The notes beneath the pieces were generated by a model. That model saw only the letters and a program-made list of their open reading frames with translations, ran no database searches and was not told the DNA's origin. From Acanthaster planci (Eukaryota; Echinodermata; Asteroidea; Valvatida; Acanthasteridae): a DNA stretch of 64,000 nucleotides. The position numbers and the translations under genes are program-made. The stretch is from the NCBI RefSeq assembly GCF_001949145.1, contig NW_019091371.1:1474831-1538830 (forward strand). The letters run 5' to 3'. The stretch's first letter is position 1; the number at the start of each line of letters is the position of its first letter. Positions 1-12,100 of the stretch are shown piece after piece.

Positions 1-170
1 CCTACTATTCTGTGGGCGCAAAATGACAGGGAACTCAGACTGTAAATTAATTGTGGCTCTGTTCTGCGGGGGCATAACGGCAGGGAACATGCTCTTAGTA
101 CAATGTCACGTTATTTTGTTCGACTGGGGACACAATGACCGGGAGCAACTAATATTGTTGTCCGACTCGG
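1..170. repeat. Degenerate tandem repeat, about 54-56 bp unit
   Basis: Three diverged copies start near 8, 62 and 118, each with a core like TTCTGNGGGNGCANAATG followed by CAGGGAAC or CCGGGAGC. The array is cut by the left end of the window, so copy number is a minimum. Confidence 0.6.
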
Positions 171-189
171 CAGTAAAACTGTTCTGACA

Positions 190-480
190 GTAAGTTACAA
201 ATTGGAACTCCAGTGTCCAAGTCTTTCATGCATGCTATGTGGCAATAATAATGTACATTATGCAGCAATTTAAGAGTGATTTCATGAAAATTATGCAATG
301 CATAAGTCTGTGCCTTGTGCAACAAATTATGGCATAAATTATGCAATCATTTTAGGTGGCTTGAACTGCAACGAACAAAGTGAAAATAAACGTTTGACTG
401 ACTCATCATGTCCGGTTAAGGCTCATCATTGCTGAACTCAATAAGGTTTATATGAGAAACGTACAACTTTGTTTACGAGG
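190..480. repeat. Dispersed repeat, copy 1
   Basis: This stretch resembles 4,080-4,325 in the same orientation. Shared landmarks are GCAACAAATTATGGCA, then CTCATCATTGCTGAACT, and ATGAGAAA(C/T)GTACAACTTTG. The family is not one I recognise. Neither copy has convincing coding content. Confidence 0.65.
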
Positions 481-485
481 TAACA

Positions 486-1830
486 AAGAACTTGCTTTGC
501 TGTGACATAACTTCCATATTTTCTGTTGGTTATGACAAAGAAAGAAAAACTTTTCAAAAATGGTGAGCAGAGTTAATTTTATGACTGTTTGATGACTGCT
601 TAATATTGCAAAGAAACAGCCATTCTAAAAGCCTTTATGGTTATTCAAGATATTTAACATAATTATAACGTTGCACAGTTAAGCAACTTTTTGTGAAATT
701 GAACTTAAGTATATTGTGCAGCTACATGTACATGTATGGCATAAATTTGTGACACAAGGATTCGGAAAGGTTCAAAGTTATGCCATGCTTTGTGAAATCA
801 GCCACAGGGCATTTGGTTCATAACAACTTATTGTAAGTTTTGAAATAACAGTGAAAAGTTGTTTTACCTGTTCCAGATATCAGAACTGCCACTTTTAGCT
901 TGTCCATGCCATCAGTTTGTTGTTTGCTGTTGTCGGTTACACAGTAGCAGGATGCAAGTGATGATGCTAAGCCACACACTGTCACAGCGGCATGACCTTA
1001 GATGTGAAATACAATTATAAACATGCATGTGGTTGAAAACAACCCAAAAAATATCTCATAAGCATCTAAACTCATTCATTCTATCAACCAGTATGTCTTC
1101 AAGCATTCAAGCCTTCCAAACCTGGTGTTTTAGTACTGTTCTTTCGCTTGAGAGAAAAGTACATACTTTGAATGAGGGAAGAATTGGGATGCAGTACTGA
1201 AAGGAAATTGTAGTAGAATTAAATTTGCAAGTATTGTCTGTTATTTCGTGTAAGGTGAAGCTGTATGCATGGATGCACACCTAAACACATTTTGCAAAGG
1301 AGCATAGAGTACTGATAACCAACATGTATGGACATGTACGTGGCGAGACATCAAAAATGTTTTGACAATTCAGATGTGTCCAGACACATGAAATGGGCCT
1401 TTTGTTCTATTAATCCCCATTCACATATGTGCAAACAGTACATTCCAGATCTGTTCACATAAACACAGGACCGTGCACAAGGGCTCGCAAGCAAGGCCTA
1501 CTACATGGAAATATCCAAAGAAAAATGTTTGTTTTTAATTGTCCACTGCTATCCGAGCCCTGCACGCTGTGGTTGAGGATGTACCCACATTCCAGAAATA
1601 ATGAGCCTATGATGGGGCAAGCTTCCAACAAAACCAGGAAGACAGTTTTAACAGATATCACCTTCTAATTTGCTGAAGTTTGTTAAAAGTTAGAAAACAG
1701 AAAATCACATGGATTCCACTTTCGTCAAGCTCACTTCCAACTTGAAAGGGAAAAATTGTTCAGTAATTCCTGAAGAAACAAAACGGTATGTTTTTACTGA
1801 ACTGAAAAACTACATTGCCGTTTTTTCCCG
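486..1830. other. No gene recognised
   Basis: AT-rich DNA with several ACATGTAC motifs. Open frames at 1,429-1,668 (plus) and 1,455-1,661 (minus) overlap each other on opposite strands and match no family I know, so I take them as chance frames. Confidence 0.5.
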
Positions 1831-2469
1831 GTGATTGGGAACTTCCACAGAAACAAAGTATATGGCCTTTCTCATTCAATGGATATTCTTCAGTCCCTGC
1901 CATTTTTTTAACCCCTGTGGGCCGTTTTTCCAGTCAATGAAGTGTTTTATCCATCAGTATTCTTTGTATCTGTTCATACCATTTTTGGAAATCAGTCTGT
2001 GCAATATTTTAGTGCAATTTTGGATGAAAGTCTTGATATTTAATGCTTTAGACTGCTTCTCTTTTTTTTATTGTTTTATTTCATTTTTTTTAATACTTTG
2101 TGTTTATTCAACCCTATGATTCTCTTCTCGAGGGATACCAATACTCCAGCTTTTTTTCCCACCCCTCTAATCCCTTTTTTGGCCCTCGCAACTCCATTAT
2201 TCAACTTTGAATTCTGTTTCCTTTGATCTTTGCCCTCTCTAGTCTCCCCAATGTTTATCCCTTGTATTTCGTCCCCCTTGCCTCAGTTCTTTGTTCACAC
2301 ACCCATGTTCCATCATGTCCATAAACATGTGATGTTCATCCTTTTGCCCTTTCCCTCCTTCCCTCTCTATTGCCCCCACCCCCTTCCTTCTGTGTTTCTC
2401 TATGGAGCCCTGTTTGTCGGTACATGCATATCCCACCCTTCTTCAGCCTTGTACTGGTGTTTTAAGACT

Positions 2470-2641
2470 TAGCCTAGTTTAGTTAAGTTTAGGATGTGTT
2501 TTAATTTTTTAAATTTTTATGGTTATTTGTAAATTTAATTCAGAGATTTTATCTATTTCTCATGGATGCCTGTAAATGGCAGGTAATCGCTGTTGGTCAT
2601 CAGAAATAAATAAATAAATAAATAAATAAATAAAATAAATA
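2470..2641 (+). mobile_element. Probable LINE 3' end with (AAAT)n tail
   Basis: A segment containing ATGCCTGTAAATGGCAGG followed by GTTGGTCATCAGAAATAAAT runs into a microsatellite of AAAT units at about 2,604-2,641. A short conserved 3' untranslated stretch ending in a simple A-rich repeat is typical of non-LTR retrotransposons. The pyrimidine-rich DNA upstream (1,835-2,460) may be part of the same untranslated region but contains no recognisable coding sequence. Confidence 0.45.
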
Positions 2642-3179
2642 AACCTGTCCCCAAATACTACATGCTAGTTTACTATTGGCAAAGGTATACTTATGTAGGC
2701 CTACATGGATTTCCTGGCATCATTTCGTAAAGCTTGATTGCAGACTTCTATTAATCCTTTTTGAAAGAGATAGGTTTACTTCCGAAGAGGCTGAATGAGG
2801 CAACATTACTAGAAGCTGTTCCTTGAAATATGTCACAGCTGTTACCATGACAGTATTGTTGCTATAAAGAAAATTTGCCAAGTTCCAACCCAGTAAGCCC
2901 ATGTTGTTATACTGGGCATTTCTCTTGTCCAGATTGGCCTATCAGCACTACAGCAAAGCCTGACATGCCTGAGCAACAACGCTGATGATGTATCATTAAA
3001 TCACATTGGTTGAAACCATACATGTACATGCAGCTGCAGTAGCGATCTTCCCTGCCAGTTCCCATGGTCTCTCCTTGGGAGTGAGCCAATTCCTATAGCA
3101 TCCCATCAAGGCCTGATTATTATACATGTAAAGACTTCAGAAGAGCCTCAGTGAGAGGTACCAGTTTATGCCCTCTTAA

Positions 3180-3873
3180 CAGGGTTGTTTGATTTAAATC
3201 ACTCGATTTAAATCACTGATGGAATGGAAAAAAATCACCAATAAAAATCACTGTTTTTTTATTTCTTGATTTTTTCAAAGAAAAAAAACCAGTTACCAGT
3301 AGTTACTGGAGGAACTTCAAAGAAAGCCCTCATTAAGTCAAAATTGATCATTTTATGTGCAATACACATTAGGGGCCTATGTATTCTGAAGCAATTTACA
3401 TATGAACATGTACTTGTTGTAGCCTATGTTAAATTTGAAGTGACGTTCCTGTACCTACACAGAATTAATTTCTTGCCCATGTGCCATTAAAATTTACTTT
3501 GCACACAGACACCTGTCCTTAGCTGTTATATAACATTCTACATTCTATGCAAATGCCCTCCCCCCCTTCACAGGCCATTGATAAAACCATTTTGTCTATG
3601 GTCAGAATAGCCACATCAGCGATAACAAAGAAACAGTTCACATGTGATATACATGTATGTCTGTGGATGTAAATAAAGTACACATGTAGTGAGCGTTGTA
3701 CATGTGAATGGTACCAGTAGTTGCAATAAAAAGGATTGAGAGTGAATTTGGGGTGTTTCAAGCAAATGGTCATCATGGTTAGGCCCAACTGTTATTTATT
3801 AAAAATTCTATTGAAATAAAAAAAATCTGATTCTTTTATTTTTTTTTAAATCATGATTTTTATCAACCCTGCT
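3180..3873. mobile_element. hAT-like non-autonomous element (CAGGGTTG ends)
   Basis: The left end reads CAGGGTTGTTTGATTTAAAT and the right end is its imperfect inverse, with CATGATTTTTATCAACCCTG. Both ends are rich in GATTTAAATCA-like words. The 7-bp word CTCTTAA lies directly outside each end (3,173-3,179 and 3,874-3,880) and looks like a target-site duplication. CAGGG ends with a duplication near 8 bp fit the hAT superfamily. The interior has no transposase frame. Confidence 0.7.
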
Positions 3874-4079
3874 CTCTTAATTCTAAAATACACTGCTGGA
3901 TTGGTACTTTCCCAATAATTGTAGAAAATATTAAAATCTGATGAAAGGTTCTGCATTAATTATAAAAAGATCACAAGGAAAACTGGAGCTCACTAACCCC
4001 TGTGCACAATTTGCATGTTGCAGTGTTTCTTTGAGGCATTTTGGTTGGCATTTACGTAAATTCAAAGCCTTTTCATAGA

Positions 4080-4325
4080 GTGAGCAGTAGCTGATTCCAT
4101 GAAACATTCCACAGTGGCTTACTCCACTTACGCCACTTTTTATTGTGTAAGTTGCACAACAAATTAAGAGCAATTTCCTGAAACTTACGCAAAACATAAA
4201 TCTGCATTTGTTATGCAACAAATTATGGCACAACTTACGTAAGTTGTGCTAAACAAAGCCTCATCATTGCTGAACTTAACAAGGCTTGTATGAGAAATGT
4301 ACAACTTTGGGTAGAAAGTGATGAA
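4080..4325. repeat. Dispersed repeat, copy 2, with a 22-bp palindrome
   Basis: This is the second copy of the repeat at 190-480. It carries a perfect 22-bp palindrome, GCACAACTTACGTAAGTTGTGC minus its outer bases, at 4,228-4,249 that copy 1 lacks. In copy 1 the matching place reads as a diverged ATAAATTATGCA segment. Confidence 0.6.
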
Positions 4326-4329
4326 AAAC

Positions 4330-5530
4330 CTTTTTGACTATGAGAGAACTGCGACATTTTCTCTCCGGTTCTGATGAAGAAAAGATGAAAAAATTTTCAT
4401 TACACATGGAGTAGCCACGTAGAAGCCAAAGTTACAAATTACAAGGCCAATTGTGCAGTGATGCATGTACTACATGTACATGATGTGATGAGAATTTTAA
4501 AGTTAATATTAATTTGTATCGAAGCTACAAAAAAGTAACAACTTCACAATAAATAACAATACGTACGTAATTATGTTGCCCCTTTGAATGCCAAGGCATG
4601 CATGGTTGCCGTGATCGGCCCAAATGCATGTAGGCAGTTGCTGATTTGTCTGCGCAGGAAGCAAACCGGAATTGTTTGGTAAAAAGCAGAAAACCATTTC
4701 ATCTACAATGTAAACATTTGTCAAGAAAAGCCGGAAGATGTCCTTTCTCTTGTCATATTCCTTGCTTTCAGTAAGAACATCTTTGATTTAGTGCTTATTT
4801 TCTTTGGGGTATTCATAATGGTGATGCAGGAATCTGGACAAGGCGAACATGTAGGTGATCACATCATGTACCCTGTATGCATCAACTTTTTCCAAGGTAT
4901 TGGTAGGTTGGGAGCTGACTAGTAAAAAGAGCAGTGAGTGCATGCTTGTGGGAATGTCCCAAGGTTTATCAGACAGCTGTTTCATGTAATACATATATGT
5001 GAGAGATACATTCCACCTTATAAATTACAAACTTTTCTACAAGAAATTAAAAACTTGTCCTTCAGATTTTAATACCATTTAACAATAAAAAATAACAGTA
5101 ACTGAAGTGACCGTTTTTATCTCCGTGATTTATTATTTAGTGCTGGTACCCAGAAACTAGTGTGCGATTAAGCGCAGTACGCTTGTCTCTAATGTGTTCC
5201 GCAAGTCTTGTAAGTCGGCATTTATAAGTCCTCTTTTCGCTTAAGTCGGAGTGTTACTGTCAGTCCCTTTTCCATGAAAAGTACAACAAAATCCTTCGCG
5301 TAAGTCATTAGAAATTTATTAAAGGCATTAAAATTCACACACTTGCGTCGACTTCTAGCGCACAACACTGTCTTGCAAGTAGTGTTGAGTTATTAAAGAC
5401 ACAAACTGTATGAGCACATGGACATCTATGTGGTTTAAGTGGCATGGCGCGCAATTACAGCAGCCTTACTGATTGTGATTGATTTTTTTTTTCAATTGAC
5501 AAGCGCTATGGGCTTTGTATCTGGTCTGAG
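4330..5530. other. No gene recognised
   Basis: No coding sequence is recognised. A segment at about 5,190-5,300 rich in AAGTCGGAG-type and CTTAAGTCGG words resembles one at about 57,715-57,805 and may be a pogo-like MITE remnant. Short open frames at 4,509-4,994 show no family motifs. Confidence 0.4.
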
Positions 5531-5533
5531 GAG

Positions 5534-5682
5534 CTCTAAGCAGAAAGGTGCAACCTGAAAAATAACAGATTTCCTGTAGCCTGTTGGCAAATTCACGAAA
5601 ACGTCGTGACCCCGTAGAAAGTATTCTAAGGCTTGCCGCTGCTCGGCACGAAATCACCCAACTTTATCTGCAGCAGAATTCA
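5534..5682 (-). pseudogene. RecQ-like DEAD/H helicase fragment (motif 0 and Walker A)
   Basis: One minus-strand frame reads FRAEQRQALEYFLRGHDVFV followed by NLPTGYRKSVIFQVAPFCLE and LLRPDTKPIALV. This matches the RecQ-family motif 0 (LRPEQ..A) and motif I (LPTGYGKS). The second Gly of the usual TGYGKS is Arg here, a change in the phosphate-binding loop. Stops lie directly before and after the frame, so this is a roughly 50-codon relic. It may be an exon-sized pseudogene or cargo of a transposon. It lies just downstream of the DIRS copy at 5,955-9,135. Confidence 0.6.
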
Positions 5683-6549
5683 AGCAACAAGACAACTCGT
5701 TGTGCTGCAGTTGCGGAAACTGGTTCGCTGTTAATTTTACATGGTTATCATGCACGCCAGTTCACGTTGATGCATTATGCATACTTTGCTGTGATTGATC
5801 ACTGTGCATTCATCGCACGTCTGTATCTATTCATATTCGTATACGAGGTAAACTTAGTGCGCTAGAAATCTAGCGTAAAAGAAAAGAAAAACATAAGCTT
5901 CTGCGGACGGTTACACCAAGGCGTTCGTCCTGGTTCAGCTTATTTGCATGTTTCTTAGACTGCATGAGGTCGCTCTTCGCCTTGATTACGAGCAGCAGGT
6001 GCACTCTGCCGTGTGCTGCACTGCGACGAATGACGAACGCCTTGACCAAGGCTACAGCAATTTGGGAGCATGCCTGGTGGATAACAAGCAGGCTCAGAAG
6101 ATGAAAAAACCAAGTCTGCCATGGCCAAAATGAGGCTATGAAAACGACTGGACAATTCTGTCTTTATTTTTGTTACAACCCAGTGAAAAAGAGAGAGATT
6201 GGCGGGAAGGCATAGGCATGAATTCCTGACCAGTTGTAGCTGAGTGCTATCCAAGCCATAGGGTGAGGGTGTCACAAGCAAAAGGTTTGAAGCTGGTGAT
6301 TCAAATGAGATGCAAATAGGTCAACATGTGGCATTCCGAGAATTTTGAAGACATGTTTGCCTACCACTGGATGAAGGGACCATTTTGTTGGAGTGATATG
6401 GCCTCTGGACAGGGCATTGGTGAATGAATTCTTCTTCCCTACTAGATGAGTGGCCTGAAGAATGATCTGCTGAAAACAGGGACATGCCTCTGATGTAAGA
6501 ATGCTGGAACTGCCTCGGTGATTCTGGTGAAGACCTGAGGGGCTATGGG

Positions 6550-6853
6550 ATTACCAAAGAGTAGGCAGCGAAACTGGTATGCAGTTTCCTGATTCAAAAA
6601 ATTAAGGAACTTCCGATGAAGTGAGTGAATGGGAACATTAAGATTGGCATCCTTCAGGTCAATTGAAGTTACACTCTAGCCTGTTGTTAAAAGACTGGAA
6701 AACAGCTGACAGTGTCTCCATATGGAAGTGTTTCGGCTTGATGTAATAGTTGAGCAGTCGCAGATTGATGATGGGTCGCCACTCCCCACACTTCTTTGGG
6801 GCAAGAAAACATGTCAAGGTGAAACTCGGGGCAATTCCTTGAGGGAGGACCAC
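6550..6853 (-). pseudogene. DIRS reverse transcriptase fragment
   Basis: The frame contains VLPQGIAPSFTLTCFLAPKK, then GEWRPIINLRLLNYYIK, and after a stop SIDLKDANLNVPIH and FRCLLFGNPIAPQVF. These correspond to RT motifs 1-2 through the first catalytic Asp region (SIDLKDA). The YxDD box is absent because the copy is deleted after this point. Confidence 0.75.
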
Positions 6854-7100
6854 AATGTCATTCTTTTCTCCCAGAGAGAGATTTCCTTTTCCAAAGTAGC
6901 CTGGCGAGTAGGATCTGTAGGACCCAGCTGTCTGAAGTTATGCAAAACCAATTTTTCTAGGCAACTGCCTATTTCTTGGTATCTTCTTTGGAGCTTGGAT
7001 GGTAGAAGAAAGGGCATTTGGTAGAATGCCGCAGGTCCCACTTGTCTTCCGCCATGAGATGTTTGGCTTACTGCATCATGGTCTAACTGAACTTTGAAAT

Positions 7101-7890
7101 TAGGGATCAACCGATGTACATGTACATGTAGGTTTTAACTGCCAATCTAATGTTTGATGTTTTTACCATCAATAACTGAAAACGCAACCTGAACATGATG
7201 TATATAGGCCTGCTCATAACAACACAAAATCAGTGTACTCGCTTAAAATTTAAAATGTCAGCTTACACATTACCAGTAATAGGATTAGTTTTTTGCTTTT
7301 ACTTGTCACTGAGTTGAGAGAATTGTGTATATCGCCACTCGCATGATATTGACAGTGCTTTGTTGTATGCAAACCCAACTCACACAGTGCATACACGTAC
7401 AGTATATGCAGAATGGATACACAGGTCCTCGGGCTGAATCATGGCTAATCTTTGGTCAAGGCACACATGGCACCAGTGCACCATGCTCAGCTCGTGGCTT
7501 TGCCACTCACATCGGTGTCTCCGTCGTGCCAACGACAGAGGTGCACGTCGTGCGTCCACGCAGGCCTTGAGTAAAGGCTAAATCGCGGGCTACCTTCAGA
7601 CTGATCACACAATACCTCGTGAAGCCACACATGGTGTAGTCCCCTGGATCTTTTCAAGGTTTTATCTTACCAAATGAAAATGAAAAAAACACCGCTTTAA
7701 TTCATGCTCAAATAAAAATATGACATTTGTGTTTCCCAAAACTGAGTGCATAGTTCGTTCCTTTCTCAATTTAACATCCATGGCATCGGCATTAATATCT
7801 GAAGGTTAAATTTTGCCGATCCGATGTTTTGCCGATGTTGCCAAACATTGGCCCAATCCGATGTCTGATCCAATGATTGGTTGGTCCTTA
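7101..7890. mobile_element. Possible DNA element inserted in DIRS copy 1
   Basis: The ends are imperfect inverted repeats: TAGGGATCAACCGATG at 7,101-7,116 against the reverse complement of 7,875-7,890 (TAAGGACCAACCAATC), 13 of 16 matching. The right part is rich in GCCGATG and GATCCGATG words, as in common animal MITEs that begin AGGGATCGACCGAT. No clear target duplication was found, so the limits are tentative. Confidence 0.4.
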
Positions 7891-9135
7891 TTGTTAAATA
7901 GTCCTTGGAGCCAACTGATGGGAGAAACAAGTTGCCAAGGAAAAAGGAGCATCGCAGCAGGGAAGTCCAGGCAAAGCCTAATGCAAATTCCGGAAAGCAA
8001 AATCCCAGGCAATCATCCAAAATATGAAAAATCTCCTGCACGTTACTTGCATTTGTTAAGGACAGATTTTGATGACATCCAGCAAGAGCATCAGACAGCA
8101 GCCGGGCAAGGGATGCTATTTTGGTCCATGAAATGTGTGGCAGTCTAAGGCTGTAAGCTTTTTATCTAAAGCCTTGGTCTTAGCATCATAAAAGGGCTTA
8201 CTGAGGTACATGTATTTTTCACGTCCAAGAAGATCCTTTGCCTCTGATGATAGAGTAGGGGTTGCAAAAAACATTTCTGAGTCAGATTTACTAATAGAAC
8301 CTGGGCCTTCATGCTACGCTTTTTAGGTGGAGTTGTCTTTTTTTCTGAACCTGTTTCAAAGAATCATTCACAATATGTGTACACATTCTACATGTATCTG
8401 CAAGAAAAGTGGGCTGTTTTGGGTTGGATGTACCCAAATCCCTCTGGTAGGAGGGTCAAGAGGGCTCAACTAGGGAGGGGGAACCAAAGCAGCTTACAGA
8501 CTTTCACGCTGGAAAATGGAGAGGCCTTCTTCATCGTTGGATGGAAAAGAAGAGAAAGAGGCCTCTGAAGGATATCAGAGTGAGTATATCTACTCCTATG
8601 TGTCAGTGGGGACCGCGATCTCTCACAAGAAGTTTGAGTCTGGTTCCTAAGATGATCCATCAAGTGAGAGCGGGACCAAGAACAGAAGCTTGTTTGGTGC
8701 CAGAAATCCCACGCAGCTGAACAGACAGTGCGGTCATGGCGGTCATCAGAATGCAGTGGAGGAATGGTTCCGTTTCCAGAGAAATGAAATACGTCGTTAG
8801 TCCTCGCAAAATGTGGAGAATTCCCACAATGCCGTGTGTAACGATGGGCATAACCCATGGGGAACATACATGTGACACGTGGATCGTAACCGAAAAGACG
8901 GGGTCATTCATAAAACACGACCAAGCATTGGGATGAGAACAAGGTTGAAATTGATGTGTCTCACCAGAAAAATATCGCTGAAAATGTGACCAAGTGGTTG
9001 AAGTATTGTAGCTGAAATGTGATGATGTTGGTTGCTGGTGGTGCCCTTGGCCTCTGTGACTGGGAAAGGTTGGTTGGACTGCTGGCTGACCTTGCATCAA
9101 GCACCAGACCTTGCCATCGCACATGTGACCCACCG

Positions 9136-12100
9136 TCCCAAAACCATGCTGAAGTCGGTATTTGTGATGTTGGACAATTCCTCTCCCTCAGCTTTTTTTA
9201 CACTTCAAAGTGATCTATGTTAAAACGTAATTCTCTCTGCAGTAAGCTTCTTGTGGATAGTGATACAAGTAGCTGTAAAATTCTAATGAAAATCTGAACA
9301 GTGGAAGTTCCACTATTTTAGTTACCTGCTTCGGTCTGCTGTAGGGATTGTGGGTCACATATACATAGACATTGGACTCTGCCACTTGCATGCTCCAAGA
9401 GCTACCAAAAGCAAGCAGGATTTCCCGAGCAGAAGTGCTGGCTGTGAATGGTTGATAGCCGGTCTCAAGGGAATTTCCAACCCATGAACCTGACAGAGTA
9501 GTCTCAGTCATTACAGAGGAAATGTCATGCTTGGAGCACTAATCATGCTTGAAGGGACCGGATGATTTAGCCAGTGTATGGCTTGAGCTTATGGATCTCT
9601 GTCTTGTTTTGGCATCATCCGTCATTAAGTAAAGCAAGATGTGTAATTCTAATAGCTATACCATAGCATATGTACTAGGCTTGGGTGGTATTTAGGTATT
9701 ACCGAATACCACTTTTTTCTTTAATACCGAACAATACCAACTAACAATCCATGAATATCGGAATACTGGCTAATTCGGTATTCTGGCTAATTTGTTCAGA
9801 ATGTTCCCACAACCCTCATAAAATGAAAGCAGAAATTATACCCACAACAGTGACTGCATACTTTGTGGTTTCAGTCATCCAGCATCGCATTTGTATTGTC
9901 TCTTTTGGTGAGGAGATAAGACATAACATGATACTTCACCACGCAGCCATCAACCCAACTGTTGAAAGGTTTTGTTTTCCTATTGCTGCCATCGAGTTTG
10001 CGGTTTTGGAACGGCTTGTAGGCAGTGCTTGTTGTATTGCTCACTGGCACATATCACAGCCCTACAGCTTGGAAAGTAAAAATCAGCGGGTCTTCCGTGT
10101 CTGCATTGGACTTTATTTTCTGAAGAATTTTTTATTGGCGCATCAGAAAATGCGAACACTCCTGTTGCTAGCCTTGTGCTCTCTTCGGATCGATTTTGTC
10201 CTTTATATAAAACATGTACAAATATTGTGTGAAAATTTATCTAACCGAAGCAAGGAGTGTGTGTTATATACTATAAAATGATCTTAAAAATCTGCATCAG
10301 TTTGACATCCACGGCAATCAACGATCATTTTTTATTGTTCCCACATTCGTTCCAACCACACAAAAAGAGAAGCAAAAACCTGATTCCTCACTTGTCACTG
10401 CTTGTACTTCAGTTGTCTGGAATAAATTGAGGACAACGTGGTTGATCAAAATGGTCTCTCGGTTATGATTAATCAAATACCTTGTGATGTGTTTAGAATT
10501 ATAAACTTCACTGTCAAATGACAACATGTTTAATGTGCATGTGAAATTAAAAAAAAGCAAATATATGTGAAAGCATCGATCCAGGGATTTTTAAAAGACT
10601 TTCAATCGTCATGTAGGATGACGAAGCTAACAGTAACTACACTGCATGCACATGTAGGCCTGGATGTACCTGCAAGAATGTGAAGGCTCATCAACTAAAG
10701 CCCCCATCCATGTAAGTAGTCTTTCCAACACAAATTTTGTCATGAAGAGACATTTTTATTTAATTTTCTGTCTGTCTTTTGATTTTCGGCACTAGCTGCA
10801 TGACACAAATGATCGATAATCTGAGTTTACTCGCCCACGAAGGCACGACTGCCTGTCTGTGACATGGAGAAGCATGAAGAAGCATGATGTCATGAAGAAA
10901 TATTGCGATTGGATAGCTGTGTCTTGTAAAATGTACGTCATGAAAACACACAGTGTCATTAGCGGGTACGATAGGTCTTTTTGCAGCAATATGAATAATT
11001 CAGTATAGGGCGATTAGTTGGACTCTTGAGATGCGAGAATAATCAAACAAACTTATTTGGGGATATATTGTTATCGGAAATGGGAAGGGAATTATTGTTT
11101 TGGCATTTTGTGTAATCAATGTAAAATATCATTGATTTTTTAATTGTGCACTACGCATGTCATGACGACAGTAAACTGGCAAACGATGTCTGTACATAGA
11201 CATGAGATTAATTTTTGTGAATGAACCTGCAGAAAAATTTGTGATGGCAGGTTTTTTTTTTTTTTAACTAGCAACTATAGAGCTGCATTCGATACAGTGG
11301 AATGTACAACCCTTTTTTGGCAGAAACTGTACATTGACTGGTTGCCGCATTTCCATCATGCCTTCGTTGACAACGGTTCGGCCCAGCGGGAATTAGTGTG
11401 GTACACTGCACACTTGTTTTCACCACAGTGATTCGCAAATGCTTTGGAGTCACGAAAATCTTTCGCTGTAACAGGAATTTTTAAGATGCTATTTCGCTGT
11501 AACAGGTTTTCTACCCATAGAAATGTGCACGTTTTCACTGGGACCACAGATTTGAGTTTGTTATAATCGGAATTTCGTTATAACCGATTTCGTAATAATG
11601 AGGTTGACTATCCTTGCAATGCCGGCCACCTGGCAAAGTTTTCTGGAAGCCATCTTACTATCGCACACGCGATAACGTAATGCCTTCTGTAACATAATGT
11701 ATTATGGTAGAGAAAATAATATACGTGTCACTAAAAAAACTAGGCAGAGTCTCTGTTACACAGCCCTCTGTCGGGGACATATGCAGTGGGTGCACAGGAT
11801 GTGGCTTGGGTGTCTTTTCCAGTTTTCTTGCACATGTGCGCTGAGATGCAAATGTACAGGATGTACATATGCAAACAAACAGAATTGAGTTGTTTTCTGC
11901 AATGGAATTAAGTTGTGCGTGCACAAAAGGAGGAATGCATCCAGATATATCCAAATGGTCAAAACATTCTATCTGATAAATTTGTACAATACACAGATAA
12001 ACTGCTTCATACCATCATCAAAACTTGATGATTTTTAAATCTGCTTGGCTGCTGATTTAGTTACATGTATGTACATGTCAGGACAGAGATCTATAATCAT

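Larger units (their letters stand above)
5955..9135 (-). mobile_element. DIRS-like retrotransposon, broken copy 1
   Basis: Reading from high to low coordinates, an ORF1-like region (about 7,890-9,135, with frameshifts) is followed by a reverse transcriptase start at about 6,550-7,110. The latter includes FLAPKKCGEWRPIINLRLLN and SIDLKDANLNVPIH, typical of DIRS enzymes. It then passes abruptly near 6,440-6,500 to an RNase H C-terminal part (TKWSLHP, HVDLFASHL) and the WPWQTWF region. The RT catalytic half, the first part of RNase H and the tyrosine recombinase are missing. An insertion-like segment occupies 7,101-7,890. Stops and frameshifts are numerous. Confidence 0.75.

Noticed and set aside
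2230-2472. Plus-strand frame rich in Pro, Phe and Cys
   Set aside because: Low-complexity pyrimidine-rich DNA; no family match and a conflicting open frame on the other strand.
8466-9133. 133- and 157-codon minus-strand frames as independent genes
   Set aside because: They follow directly on the DIRS copy at 5,955-7,110 in the same orientation and overlap each other, which fits a shifted ORF1 relic better than a cellular gene.
9676-9740. Complete MITE with GGTATTACCGAATACC ends
   Set aside because: Only one end could be found; without the second end I cannot define an element.
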